A stretch of DNA of 64,000 nucleotides from Thereva unica (GCA_949987705.1 OX465282.1:98692070-98756069), one strand, 5' to 3'. Positions 44,600-54,519 are shown, counted from the stretch's first letter. Notes: generated by a model not told the origin, from the letters alone. A program made the numbers and translations.

Positions 44600-45640
44600 A
44601 AAAAATACCTTCATTGGTATTTATTTTCTTTCATTCTTTAATTTCATTGTTTTTGTCATTTTGGCATAACAATGGCACCTCGCCTTATTTGAAGTATGAC
44701 ACCTTACTGGGTCAAAAGAAAAAGGAGGCACCTCTTATAAACTCAATCGTGTACTACCCAAGACTACTAGCCTCTTCAAAAACATCAGCGTCTGCCTCTA
44801 CATGTTGAATAGTTTTGGATTCCCGAAATTCCAATAATATAGCCGACTGCGCTTCATTTTTAATCAACCCTTTTGGTGGACTGTCATTTTTTATAACGTC
44901 AAGAGCCGCTATTATTTCCTTACAATTTTTATCAGGGCTAGCACAGGTACCGCCCTTACCTGACCACTGCGTAGTGACAAATAGTTCACAGTTACATTTC
45001 TAGGACTTATTTAGTAATTTTATACGTTCGATTAATGTTGATAAAGTACATATAGCTTTTGCAGCAACACGCAAATCTGTGTAGCTTCTGAGCAGATACC
45101 GATGATCCGATCAAGTTTACCTAATGTGCGGCACCTATGTTACATACTGAAATTTTTCTTTGATCTTAGCATGTAGGCCACTATACGGCCCAATCATACT
45201 GCTGACATTTCCGTAAGATAGACCTCTGCAGGTATCCTTAACGGCTGGCAGTATATGTTATACTTTGTGACCAGTGTTTGGCAGAAAGGACAGAATCATT
45301 TAACTTGAAAGAAATTGACAGTCTCTGTAGAAAGCGATTCGTCGGTCGCCCTTAGTATGTTTACCGCATCGAAGGTTTTTAACGACAGAGTTGGTACAAC
45401 AGACCAAATAAAATAGGTCGCAGTTCCCGGCAAGACGCCCCAAAACAAGAATGAATGAATGGATCTCGCAATTAAAGAAAGCTGATCTATATTTGTTATA
45501 TCACGAAAAATATTGCTTTTATAAAAGTTATCTCTTAGTGTATTGTAACGATTATTAAAAGCTTCCAAAGCTGAGCACGAGGATACTTGTGCCGCCCCTC
45601 GCAGCCTGTCGCCCCGGGCCATGGCCCTCATGGCCCTAGG
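44600..45640 (-). pseudogene. Decayed hAT/ZMYM1-type transposase
   Basis: Broken minus-strand frames preserve an order typical of ZMYM1-like hAT proteins. First is NIFRDITNIDQLSLIARSI (about 45500, an N-terminal domain block). Next is KDTCRGLSYGNVSSMIGPYS near 45230, resembling the conserved CRGQSYDNA..M.G.Y.GLQ block. Then comes TTQWSGKGGTCA..NCKEIIAALDVI near 44960-44890, resembling TRWSARADA..A. Multiple stops and frameshifts rule out function. The C-terminal dimerisation region was not confidently found. Also present is an open 111-codon frame at 45296-45631 that belongs to this relic. Identification is from motif memory. Confidence 0.5.
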
Positions 45641-45954
45641 GTAAATACGCCAATGGGTGTAGAGGGAATTTAATTCAGTTGATTTTAAAGAAAAAGATGA
45701 AATTATCTACAGACTGCACTCCTTTTGCAGCGGCCGTTTTGTAAATAAGTGTAGAGCCGAGATTTGCTGTGCCAAGTAGTGCTGATCCAGTCACTTCGTC
45801 AGTCCCTAGCCAAGTAATTTTATAGTTTAATAATAGGAAATTGACATTAATTAATTAATATTTACAAGTGGTTTATCGGCCTTGTTCGGTAGATAGTGTT
45901 AGATATCGTAGTATAGTGGTCGAGCAGTATTTTTTTTAAAGTTTTACTCAGAAT

Positions 45955-46007
45955 CGTCAGTCCCTAGACCGTCAGTCCCTAGCTGTTAATGCTGCTAGGG
46001 ACTGACG
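45955..46007. repeat. Palindromic cluster of CGTCAGTCCCTAGC motifs
   Basis: Two direct copies (45955-45967, 45970-45983) are followed by an exact inverted copy GCTAGGGACTGACG (45994-46007), giving a 14-bp stem with a 10-bp loop. Further copies lie at 43516, 43715, 45797 and 46323. Confidence 0.85.
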
Positions 46008-46518
46008 AGAGTGGTCAGGGGCTGACGTTCACTTATAATTATACAGGATGTATCAGTGAAAATGCCAAAACGCCTGGCTGCGGATTGGTCTTGGATATAC
46101 GAACAAAAAATCGTATAGGTGGGGGCGGGAGAATCATAACGGTTTAGCCGCTAGGGCCTTTTTGAAACTTTTTTGGTAGAAGTTTACATATTACTCTGTA
46201 TTTTGGTAACCCTATTAGATATTTTCATGAATAAGGCAGCAATCTACGCAGAATACTCCCACCTATTTAAAACTGTAAACGTTGAGGTTTCAACCCACCA
46301 ACGTCCATTGTTAATCATAACAGTCAGTCCCTAGATGCCTAAATTCGCAAACCTCAAAATTTCTCATAAAATTCTACCTAAAGTGACTGGCCCCTTTAGG
46401 TATGACAAAACAAATTAATCACGTATTATATCCACTATTAGGAAATGCAATAGCATCTTAAATATTATGAAGACAAATTACTTTCAAAAGTCGCCCTAAT
46501 TTTATGGAAACACCCATA

Positions 46519-46835
46519 TAATGAGCAACAGAGCCACATAAACAGAATCACACGCGCAGAAATAATATAAAGAGAAGTATGCAGCATTGGAAGAAGAGAG
46601 AAAGATAGAAGAAGAAGATAAGACGAAATTCTTAAGGCTAACATAACAAAAGAAATATAAAAACGAAAATATAAATATATAAAAAATTAAAAAAAACTAA
46701 AAAAAAATTAAAACAAAATCAAATTATATAAAAAAAAAGTAAGAAATTAATAACAAATTCGAAAAAAAGCAGTAAAGAAAATAAAATAAATAATAAAAAA
46801 AGAAAAAAGAATCAATTCTACTCTACTGTGTACGC
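46519..46835. other. A-rich low-complexity tract
   Basis: Runs of A with interspersed T over about 200 bp (46640-46810). Probably an expanded A-rich tail or simple sequence. No coding potential. Confidence 0.6.
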
Positions 46836-46925
46836 TCAGCTCCACGATGACAGCAGGCAGTATTCCATGGAGAATTTAAGAACATGGCGAAGCGCCGGCA
46901 ATATCATTTAAATCCAGGGCAGAGG

Positions 46926-47159
46926 TTATTCGGCGTGGCTGCTGGTTCCATTGTTTTTGGACGTCAGACTTTCAGTCACTCGAACAAGGCTGTCAGAGGC
47001 GAATCCTAAGTTGAGTTTCTTCAACGTTAGTGTTCCATGCTGACGGTTTTTTCTCAAAAACTCCAGCTGTTCATTGACAGACGGGAATTTAACCGCAAGT
47101 AATGAGCTTACTACTTTCCTGCCTGTCCCAGACTGCAACGGGGTACCATTTCTCTGTTG
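46926..47159 (-). pseudogene. LINE ORF1 (gag-like), C-terminal part
   Basis: It contains VVSSLLAVKFPSVNEQLEFL, LTLKKLNLGFASDSLVRVTE and SLTSKNN. This resembles the C-terminal part of non-LTR ORF1 proteins, where a ..NLGF.S...V.V.ESLT.. segment follows the RRM-like region. ORF1 proteins coat the element RNA. The piece is the downstream half of a frame split by an RTE insertion and resumes at 49693. It ends at a stop near 46926. Confidence 0.65.
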
Positions 47160-47199
47160 TGGACGGAAAGCATACTTACCAACATGCTGTCGTACAAAA

Positions 47200-47782
47200 C
47201 TTGAGAGAGGTAGATGAGCAGCCCAACATCAACGAAAAGTGGGAACAGGTCAAAATCAGCATAAAGGGGGCAGCAGAAGAGGCACTAGGCTGGGCCCCCA
47301 GACAGACTAGAATTGATTGGTCTGACCAAAACTGTAGAGCCGCAATTGAAGAAAGAAACCAGAGCCACCGAGAGTACATAGCAAGGCCAACAAGAGCAAG
47401 GATGGAAGTCTTCAAGGAAAAAAGAAAAATCGCAGACAGGCTGTGCAGAAAGAAGAAGAGGGAATATCTAAATAGGAAAATCTTACAGATACAGGAAGAC
47501 TTCAATGAAGGGAGAATTAGACAAGCGTACAAAGGAACTCGCCAGATCACCAATTTTCAGCCAAGAACGGACATCTGCAAGGACATAGATGGGAACTTGT
47601 GGGCAGATCCTGATAGGATAAAGGAAAGGTGGAGAGAGTATTTTCAGAACCTATTGAACCCTATCTCCATATTAAACGAGAATGCAGAGACAGAGGCATT
47701 TGAAATTCCCCAAGATAACATCTCAATAGATCCACCAACACTGGATGAGGTACGGGAAGCTGTAAAAAGGCAGAGCAGGGGA
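47200..47782 (+). pseudogene. RTE-like ORF2, pre-RT linker
   Basis: The open frame reads KWEQVKISIKGAAEEALGWA, RLCRKKKREYLNRKILQIQE, YKGTRQITNFQPRTDICKD, LWADPDRIKERWREYFQNLL and DEVREAVKRQS. This is the region between endonuclease and RT in RTE-type elements, with the characteristic RWREYF..LL motif. The frame is cut by the MITE; RT resumes at 48161. Confidence 0.85.
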
Positions 47783-48160
47783 GTTATCCTGGAATGCGAT
47801 TCGAAAGTCATCAAAATCGAAAATAAGAAAATGGTATCCCCCAATGCGAATTCGAATTAAATTTTTCCGTCAGTTATCGGATTTCAGTCCGTGAGTAAAG
47901 CCATTGACGGATGCCTTGAATTTATTTGTTCGTTTTAAAATATTTTAAAAACTCTTTAAATATTCCTGAAACAATTGTTCGCATTAAAATGTCTAATTAA
48001 GTTGATAAATGAAGTTGATTGGCCGAAAATAATTTCGTTTCGAATATTTATCAGACAATAATTTCAATACGATGCGATCGCATTCAGCGATACAAAAACT
48101 AAATCGCATCGCAACTGGCTTCCGTTTGCTTCTCACTTTCGAATCGCATTCCAGGATAAC
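47783..48160. mobile_element. 378-bp MITE inside the RTE copy
   Basis: GTTATCCTGGAATGCGATTC at the left is matched by GAATCGCATTCCAGGATAAC at the right, a 25-bp TIR continuing through CGAAAG(T). It interrupts the RTE frame between KRQS and the GxDG(I/N)xP region. No unambiguous TSD. Non-coding. Confidence 0.85.
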
Positions 48161-49660
48161 CCCCCAGGAACAAATCGCCTGCCGATGGAAAGGAAGGAGG
48201 ACCCCAACTATTACGAACCTTACACGAACTCATATGCACCATCTGAGAGGAAGAAGTTATACCAGAGGACTGCAAGAAAGCGATTATATGTCCAATATAC
48301 AAGAAAGGAGATAAATTAAACTGCAAAAACTACAGAGGCATCTCACTCCTCAGCACCAGCTACAAAATCTTCACAATCCTTGTGAAACAAAAACTGGAAC
48401 CTATAGCGGAAAGCCTTAGGAGAATATCAAGCTGGTTTTAGGACAAACAGGAACATCGGACCAACTGCTGAGCTTAAGGCAAATTCTGGAGAAAACCTGG
48501 GAAAGGAATGTAGATGTATACCAGATATTTGTCGACTTTCAAAAGGCATATGACTCAATAAACAGAGAGAGGCTATACGAAATCCTATCGGAAATAGGAG
48601 TCCCCTCAAAGTTGGTACAACTAATCAAATGCGCCACAAATAACTCACTGGCGAAAGTAAGGATCCAAAATATTGTAACAGAGGAGTTCGAAGTACGTCA
48701 AGGGCTCAGACAAGGAGATGGACTGGCCCCCATGCTTTTCAACCTGGCCCTAGAATGGGTGATAAGGAAAAGTCAGTCCAACGAAGTGCATCAATAGCTA
48801 CCCAGTCGGTACAATTACTTGGATATGCGGATGACGTAAACATCGTGGGAAGGTCCTTTTTGGCAGCAAAAGAAGTCTATGTCGAATTAAAAGAGGCGGC
48901 AAAGGACATAGGCCTGAAGATTAACGAAGAAAAAACGAAAGTGATGCAACAATCCAGAGCAGGACGATTTAGAATGGGAAGAAATATAACCATCGACGAA
49001 CATAACCTAGAAGTAGTCGATAAAACAGTCTACCTTGGGTCTACTATCACAAAAAGAAACGAAGAAAAAGAAGAAATAACTAGACGAATACTACTGGCTA
49101 ATAGAGCCTTTTATGCCCAAAAACAAATCCTGCACTCAAGATTTGTACACAGGAAAACGAAACTCTCGCTCTACAAAACAGTAATACGACCAGTACTGTG
49201 TTATGGCAGCGAGCAATAATAATAGTTATTAGTGCTCGCTGGTTATGGTAGCGAGACTTGGACTATGACCCAGGACATAGAGGAACGAGTCAACAGGTTC
49301 GAGAGGAAAATTGTCAGATGCATAATAGGCCCAATCAGAGAGGATGGAATATGGCGAAGAAGACACAACAACGAGTTGTATGAAATTTTTGACGACCCAC
49401 AACTCTCAACTTTAATAAAAATCAACAGACTGAGACTAGCCGGCCATGTGATCAGAATGGAGGACAATCGTATCCCAAAACGGCTTATAGCATCAGAAAT
49501 TTCGGGAAGTAGGCCAGTAGGTAGACCCAGGAGGAGATGGATAGACTCTGTGACGGCTGACGCAGAGTCAATGCTCAACATCCGGAACTGGAGACATGCT
49601 GCAAGGGACAGTCAAACATGGAGAAATGCCCTAGAGGCCAAGGCTCGATTTGGGCTGTAG
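48161..49660 (+). pseudogene. RTE-like ORF2, RT and C-terminal region
   Basis: Broken frames up to 48755 cover RT blocks (EYQAGFRTNRN, a KAYDSINRERLYEIL equivalent near 48545, VRQGLRQGDGLAPMLFNLAL at 48690-48750). The frame 48755-49219 has the catalytic GYADDVNIV, LKINEEKTKVMQ, YLGSTITKRN and VIRPVLCYGSE. A 42-bp duplication with a hairpin then restarts at YGSETWTMT (49245). The frame to 49660 ends the protein with RCIIGPIREDG, RLRLAGHVIRMEDNRIPKRL and SGSRPVGRPRRRW. At least three disabling changes. Confidence 0.88.
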
Positions 49661-49692
49661 CGCCATTGGATGGATGGATGGACGGAAAGCAT

Positions 49693-50246
49693 GTACATAG
49701 GGCGAAAGATCATGGCCAATAGTGGAGGCAACAGCACTCAGAATCTGCTTGGGATTTTCGCCATCGCACGAGGGGATACCCCGCACGACTAAGTCTTAGA
49801 GCCTAGACAGGCGACGAAAATCCTCCAGTTCGTTCGAGACTGCGGCTAGGTCATGTTGCACAGTCTCGACCTCATCTCGCAGTTTTACAACAGTATTGCA
49901 ATACTTCGTCCATTTGCGTAGACAGGCGAGACTCAAGCTGTTTGATTTTCTCTTCAAAAGCGGCAAACTGCTCATCAAGCCGGCGATTGAAGCTTGACTC
50001 AAACAGTTTGATTTTCTCTTCGAAGACAGCAAACTGTTCATCAAGCAGGCGATTTAAGCGTGACATAATCCTTTTTTCTAGTAGCTCAAAGCTATGATCG
50101 GGGGCAGCTACAGATGTGGGCCTGGGCGTTCTGCTGCTGCTGGAGTCATTACGCCTGCTAGTAATACTCTCTGGAGTATTGGTCCTAACAGGATTCCTGT
50201 CAGCAATTCCTCTAGACGTGGATCGAGTTTGATGAGATTTCGACAT
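49693..50246 (-). pseudogene. LINE ORF1 (gag-like), N-terminal part with coiled coil
   Basis: The ATG at 50246 starts a Ser/Arg/Thr-rich N-terminus followed by a repeated heptad region. The phrase EQFA(V/A)FEEKIK occurs twice, LLDEQ.. at about residues 67-80 and LDEQFAAFEEKIKQLE at 91-106. After a frameshift near 49890 it continues KLRDEVETVQHDLAAVSNEL and, past a stop at 49796, ENPKQILSAVAS. The coiled coil suggests trimerising ORF1 proteins of non-LTR elements. The RTE insertion separates it from the C-terminal part at 46.9-47.16 kb. Same strand and order as the ORF2 at 41.65-43.33 kb. Confidence 0.7.
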
Positions 50247-50754
50247 TTTATATAAAAATATTTTAGAGAATACCGGAGCGCACTAACACAATATATTCCC
50301 GGCGATTTAAGATCGAGAAAACAATAATTACAAACAAATTTAAATTGGAAATAAACTTAAATTGGAAATAAACAAACGCTGGAAAATGGAGCTTCGCAAA
50401 ACACGACTAAGTTTAATGCATTTTAGAATCAAACTGAATACTGAACTTGATAGTTCTTAATATACACGAATTTTTTGATGAGCGACATTATTTATGACTA
50501 TTTGCAAAATAGCAACTCAACTAAGTCGACTATTTACAAGTGAATAATCGAGCATGTAACGCGTAAATGTTGTGGACGAATTTTCTTCATGACACGAGAG
50601 GTTTATAAATGACTCAAAGAGCTTTACGTCAATAAAACCACTGGCCCTGATAATATTCCCCTTATGGTGCTCAAGAAATGTGTCTAACCTTTGGCTAAAC
50701 GCCTGCCCTGTCTTACTTCCCCGGAATTTGGGATAAATTTCTCTTGGAAACTAG

Positions 50755-51212
50755 CTCGGTAGTCTAGGGGTAAGTCGCCTGACTACTATCCCAGAGGTCC
50801 CGGTTTCGATTCCCGGCAGTGCCACGGTCCTAGCCTTTCCCAATTTCCCACCTACATAACTTTCCTTCTTTCTTCTTCCCTCTTTGCATTCCTGATTCCT
50901 TCTGTCATAGCCTTCACTAGTTCTTCCCTGCTCCACCAAGCGCATGTCATCGGTTGGTTGATGAGATTCAACTCGTTTCAGGAGGCATAACACTCCAGCG
51001 AGTTGTTCTCGATGCCCCGATGTCAGAGTCGCGAAATGGTTGGAAGTAGGTGAAATAAAAAAAAAATACCGCAGCTAGGTTGTGAGAGTTCTTTCCTTCA
51101 CTTCTCTCTCTCTATCTTCCGACTAGAGCTGCTGTTCGACATTTCAAAATAAATACATGGTCGACAGTACAAAGGGGCCTTCCCTAAGTCTCTAGTGTGT
51201 CACATAAAAAAA
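50755..51212 (+). mobile_element. tRNA-derived SINE, copy 3
   Basis: Starts at TCGGTAGTCTAGGGGTAAGT, a B-box equivalent GGTTTCGATTCCC follows, then GTTTCAGGAGGCATAACACT and the tail CAGTACAAAGGGG..TCACATAAAAAAAAAA. It lies between the SWKLA and the VQPIPKK-equivalent codons of the LINE; the LINE sequence resumes ATGTTCAGCCCATTCCC. Confidence 0.88.
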
Positions 51213-51382
51213 AAATGTTCAGCCCATTCCCAAAAAAGTGAAGCCAGCGACCCTTTAAATTACCGCCCAATAGCAATAACTTCTGTTCTCTCCAAAATTA
51301 GGGAGACAATAATCAATAGAAGGCTGATGAAATATATAGAATCTAACCAAATTATTCACCACAGGCAGTACGGCTTTAGAAA

Positions 51383-52308
51383 AGCCAAAGCAAGCTGCTG
51401 TTCAAAAATCTCTACCTAAAGTGACGCCCGCAAAGAAACAGGATTCATCTAGTGACGACAGTTCTGATTCGGATGAAGCTCCTGCTGTAACTCCAATTGT
51501 GAAAAAACCAACAAATATAAATAATAAGAAAAAAGCCGCAAGCTCATCATCAGATGATTCTTCTCATGACGATGACCAACCACCAGCGGTAACACCGGCT
51601 AAAAAGAAGAAGGCTTCAAGTTCATCAGATTCTGATGATGATAGCGATCAGCCACCAGCTAAGAAAATGGCTGTAGCAGCTAAGCCAGTAGCAGCTAAGA
51701 AGGCTGCCGATGAAGAATCCTCCAGTGATGATTCTTCAGATGAGGATGAGAAACCCACAGCAGTGCCTGTGAAAAAGGATGCTAAAAAGGCGGATGAAAA
51801 TGAGCATAAAGTACATAAAAAGCCAAATTATGGAAACTTTGTCAAGGCAGGAGAAGGTGACAAGAAGCAAAACAGTAAGGAGAACGGTAATGATAATTGG
51901 AAAAATAAGAATGGAGATTTCTAAAATAATCGAGGAAATCGTGGAGGCAGAGGTGGTCGCGGAGGTGGTGGTGGCCGAGGAGGCGGAGGCTTCCAAAAGT
52001 TTGGAGAAAATGGTGGAAACTTTAGAAAATCGTATGGTGGCGAAGAAAATGATGGTGGAAATACAGAAGGAGGTGGTGGATACCGTAAATCATTTGGTGG
52101 TGAAGACGGCGGCTTCAAGGGTGGCCGTGGAGGTGGTGGACGAGGCGGTGGACGTGGCTTTGGTGGTGGCGGCGGTGGACGTGGTTTTGAAGGCGGTGGT
52201 GGTGGACGTGGCTTTGGAGGCGGTGGCCGTGGCTTTGGCGGCTGCGGTGGACGAGGTGGTAACTTTGGTGGCCGTGGGGGCAACAGATCATCATTTGGCG
52301 GTGCAGAT
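51383..52308 (+). pseudogene. Nopp140: Nopp140 retrocopy fragment (acidic-Ser/basic repeats plus RGG tail)
   Basis: The intron-free frame starts about 51383 (KPKQAAVQKSLPK..). It contains four acidic serine clusters (DSSSDDSSDSDEAP and similar, CK2-site type) separated by Lys/Pro/Ala-rich basic stretches, the alternating design of Nopp140/NOLC1. These proteins are nucleolar and Cajal-body chaperones of snoRNPs. A TAA at 51922 interrupts the frame. The same frame then encodes about 125 residues rich in RGG, GGRGG and GFGGGGRG, like the RGG tail of a known fly Nopp140 isoform. The RGG part ends in SSFGGADGGIKYRG by running directly into SINE sequence. The copy is 5' truncated (no LisH domain). 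It is inserted in a LINE, so it is not the parental gene. Nucleolin-like origin is less likely, as no RRM is seen. Confidence 0.8.
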
Positions 52309-52493
52309 GGTGGAATAAAATATCGCGGCTAGGTTGTGGCAGCTCCTTCCTACTTCTCTCTCTCTCCTTTCTACTCTCTATCTTCCGGCTAGAGCTGCTG
52401 TTCGACATTCTATACGAAAAAAAATATATATATATATTGTCGAACAGTACAAAGGGGCTTTCCCTAAGCCTCTAGTCTATCACATAAAAAAAA
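52309..52493 (+). mobile_element. SINE 3' half fused to the Nopp140 fragment
   Basis: From TATCGCGGCTAGGTTGTGG through TCTAGTCTATCACATAAAAAAAA the sequence matches the distal half of SINE copy 2 (34015-34170). The junction shares GGTGGAATAAAA between the Nopp140 codons and the SINE, a microhomology. It provides the tail of the chimeric insertion, after which the LINE frame resumes. Confidence 0.85.
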
Positions 52494-53284
52494 GACCAAA
52501 AGGACTACTGGCGACCATCTTGTGTGGCTGACTGAACACATCAACCAAAGCATCCATGGCTTCGGTAAGTCTGGTCTGATAGCTCTGAATATCTCCAAGG
52601 CTTTCCATAGAGTATGGCATCCTGCTTTGCTGTCTGGACTCCAAGCTATTGACTCAGTTCTTACGAACTGGATTGAGAGCTTTCTTTGTGGCCGTTCAAA
52701 ATAGTATTGGATGGCGTTGAATCCAACCCTCACCCCATCCCAGCTGGGGTTCCCCAAGGGCGATTCTCTCACCTGCTCTCTTTTTTATATTCATTAATGA
52801 CCTGCTCTCAATCCCCTACAATCCACATCATAGTTTTACCGATGACGGTACTCTGCGTTACTCCTACCCCTCCGACAACATGGGACAAGCAAGTCCCAAA
52901 ACTTGTCTCTTAGAACGTCATGTCCAACTCTCTTAACGCGGACACTAAACTCATTCTTGTTTCGGGCACCAACCTTCCCTCCATTTCAGTGGGCGAGGAT
53001 AATATAACAGCTGACCCATCCCTTAACATCTTCAGCGTAACTTTATCCAACGACCTGCGATGGAATAATCACATACACCAAGTCACCAAAGAAGTGTTTC
53101 AACGCTTCGGCTTCCTTAAGAGATACAAGTTTCTCATTCATTCAGCTGCCTTCGCTACAATCTACAAGTTCTACATTCGACACCGCCTTGAATACAACTG
53201 GTTTATTTAGTCTGAGACACCCAAAGCTGTCTGGCCTAGAAAAGTTACAACGCCGTGCTGACAAACTCCCCTTACTCGATCTTA

Positions 53285-54116
53285 AGCCCGCTACACACTA
53301 TCGTCGGTTTACTCCGCGTTCGTCGAACAGCGTTGTCCGGACGACGAACGATGTACGCCTCTATTCTATACACATTACTCGTCGTTAAGTTCGCGTAGTA
53401 TAATTGACGAAAATATTTTGTTAGCAGTAGCGGCGGTTCTTGCTGGAAAAAATAGGAGGAAGGAAAAAACGTGTATGGTGCAAACCCTGGTTATTAAAAA
53501 GAAATGAATTTTTGCATGTGAACCTTTTAAATGAACTGTCGTTAGAGCCTGATGATTGGAGGAATTATTTAAGAATGAATGAAGACTGCTATAAGGAACT
53601 TTCAAAGGTGGTTACGCCTTTTATTCAAAAGCAAGATACTAAATTGAGGAAATCTATTTCTCCACACGAACGACTCTCAGCCACTCTGCGCTTTCTTGCA
53701 ACAGGAAGAAGCTACAGTGACCTAAAATTTTCTGTTGTTATTTCTCCGCAAGCAGTTATCTCCTGCATTTTTTTACTAAAACTTCATACGCCTTAATTCT
53801 TTCATCGCGGTTACTGTAATGACTACTATTTATTTTCCACAAACACGGTTGGCTTTTATAAAGTTGAATAAACTCGAAAAGAAATTCTCTTGAGCAATAT
53901 CTCAAGCACAACTACTTCACTGTTTTATGACGAACGACGACGTCCAGTTTTCATACACACTATCGTCGTACAGCGTACAGCGTACAGCGAACGGAGAAAA
54001 ATCAAAACGGATTTGATTTTTCGCTGTAATCATCGGCAATTTTTTATCGTCGTTCGTCGTACGGACAAAGCCGTTCGACGTACGCGGAGTAAAACGACGA
54101 TTGTGTGTAGCGGGCT
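53285..54116 (+). mobile_element. PIF/Harbinger element, internally deleted, TTA TSD
   Basis: TIRs are AGCCCGCTACACACTATCGT and its complement at the right, extending about 48 bp with few mismatches. TTA lies on both sides (53282-53284, 54117-54119). Internally the right end repeats CAGCGTACAG and ACGACGA phrases. A transposase N-terminal fragment is present on the plus strand. Confidence 0.87.
53440..53796 (+). pseudogene. PIF/Harbinger (HARBI1-like) transposase N-terminal fragment
   Basis: The frame reads KKRVWCKPWLLKRNEF, DDWRNYLRMNEDCYKELSKV, VTPFIQKQDTKLRKSISP and ERLSATLRFLATGRSYSDLK. This is the conserved N-terminal block of insect HARBI1/ALP1-like transposases (..W.R.WL..R., YLRM....F..LL..V.P.I.KQDT..R.AI....RL..TLRFLATG.S). 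The DDE catalytic part is deleted. A preceding frame (ENILLAVAAVLAG) suggests a frameshift near 53445. It differs in sequence from the Harbinger fragment at 10.95 kb, so two families are represented. Confidence 0.85.
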
Positions 54117-54370
54117 TTAGATACATCAAGTCATCATAGAAACGCGGTAGACTTTGGAAAATTGTATATCAAATAGTATAGCTATCTCGTTTCTAGCATA
54201 GTGGCGTCATTGTTTTCAGTTTCGGGTGTGGATGTGGTGTTTGAATGTGGGTGAGTGCCCCCTTCTCTTGAACTTCGCTGTTTTTATCAATCAATTCAAT
54301 TCTTATGAATGTTGGGTATCAATTGAAGGAACTGAAAAAAAGGTAAGTAAGGTCATATGGTAATTGATCC

Positions 54371-54519
54371 TAGTGATGAGCAAAAATGGTCTTGTTCTTG
54401 CATATTAAGCATTGTATGTAGTTATGCTTGCAAGAAAAAGAACAAGACAGACTGAACAATAACAAGAAAAGAACAAGACTAGACTAGTCTTGTCTTGTTC
54501 TTGCGTTTGCTCATCACTA
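54371..54519. mobile_element. 149-bp hAT-type MITE with 8-bp TSD
   Basis: The ends are TAGTGATGAGCAAA and TTTGCTCATCACTA. They are flanked by ATTGATCC at 54363-54370 and 54520-54527. The interior is almost entirely CTTGTTCTTGC / GCAAGAACAAG-type sequence in both orientations. Confidence 0.9.

Larger units (their letters stand above)
43333..46518 (-). mobile_element. Putative TIR element with hAT/ZMYM1-like transposase relic
   Basis: TTATATGGGTGTTTCCACAA at 43333 and its diverged complement TTTTATGGAAACACCCATAT near 46500 are inverted. The homology continues inward (CCGGCAACTCTG / GTCGCCCTAA side). The interior contains a decayed transposase-like sequence on the minus strand and an unusual series of CGTCAGTCCCTAGC motifs. 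No clean TSD was found, so the element limits are provisional. Confidence 0.45.
47174..49678 (+). mobile_element. RTE-like LINE copy inserted in ORF1, 14-bp TSD
   Basis: It is flanked by TGGACGGAAAGCAT (47160-47173 and 49679-49692). The 3' end is a short TGGA repeat (GGATGGATGGATGG), as in many RTE-type elements; the first TGG of the duplication may belong to the tail. 5' truncated. It contains a pre-RT linker, RT and C-terminal region, with a MITE insertion and several frameshifts. Confidence 0.9.
50580..53281 (+). mobile_element. CR1/Jockey-group LINE copy, heavily interrupted
   Basis: Pieces in order: TREVYK..LKEL..NKTTGPDNIP to SWKLA (50595-50752), a SINE, SDPLNYRPIAITSVLSKIRE to RQYGF (51213-51382), a chimeric retrocopy, and WLTEHINQSIHGFGKSGLIA onward (52494-53280). 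The last piece includes NISKAFHRVWH, SNPHPIPAGVPQG, an altered SPTIHII..MTVL instead of the FADD region, ADPSLNIFSVTLSNDLRWNN and FLKRYKFLIHSAA. The pieces abut exactly relative to the intact copy at 56-59 kb. Confidence 0.85.

Noticed and set aside
43333..46518. Confident hAT assignment of the TIR element
   Set aside because: No 8-bp TSD could be matched at the proposed ends, and the transposase relic is too broken for certainty.
46640..46810. Coding frames in the A-rich tract
   Set aside because: Low-complexity Lys/Asn/Ile codons only; no domain or splice support.
51421..51924. Functional Nopp140 gene
   Set aside because: 5' truncated, in-frame stop, no introns, fused to a SINE and lying inside a LINE; a retrocopy is the simpler reading.
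51921..52283. Long Pro/Arg-rich open frame on the minus strand
   Set aside because: It is the complement of Gly/Arg codons (GGN/CGN) of the RGG tail and has no independent support.
51779..52318. Second long plus-strand frame overlapping the Nopp140 fragment
   Set aside because: It is Val/Ala/Glu-rich because it reads the GGN repeats out of frame. The RGG reading matches a known domain type, this one does not.
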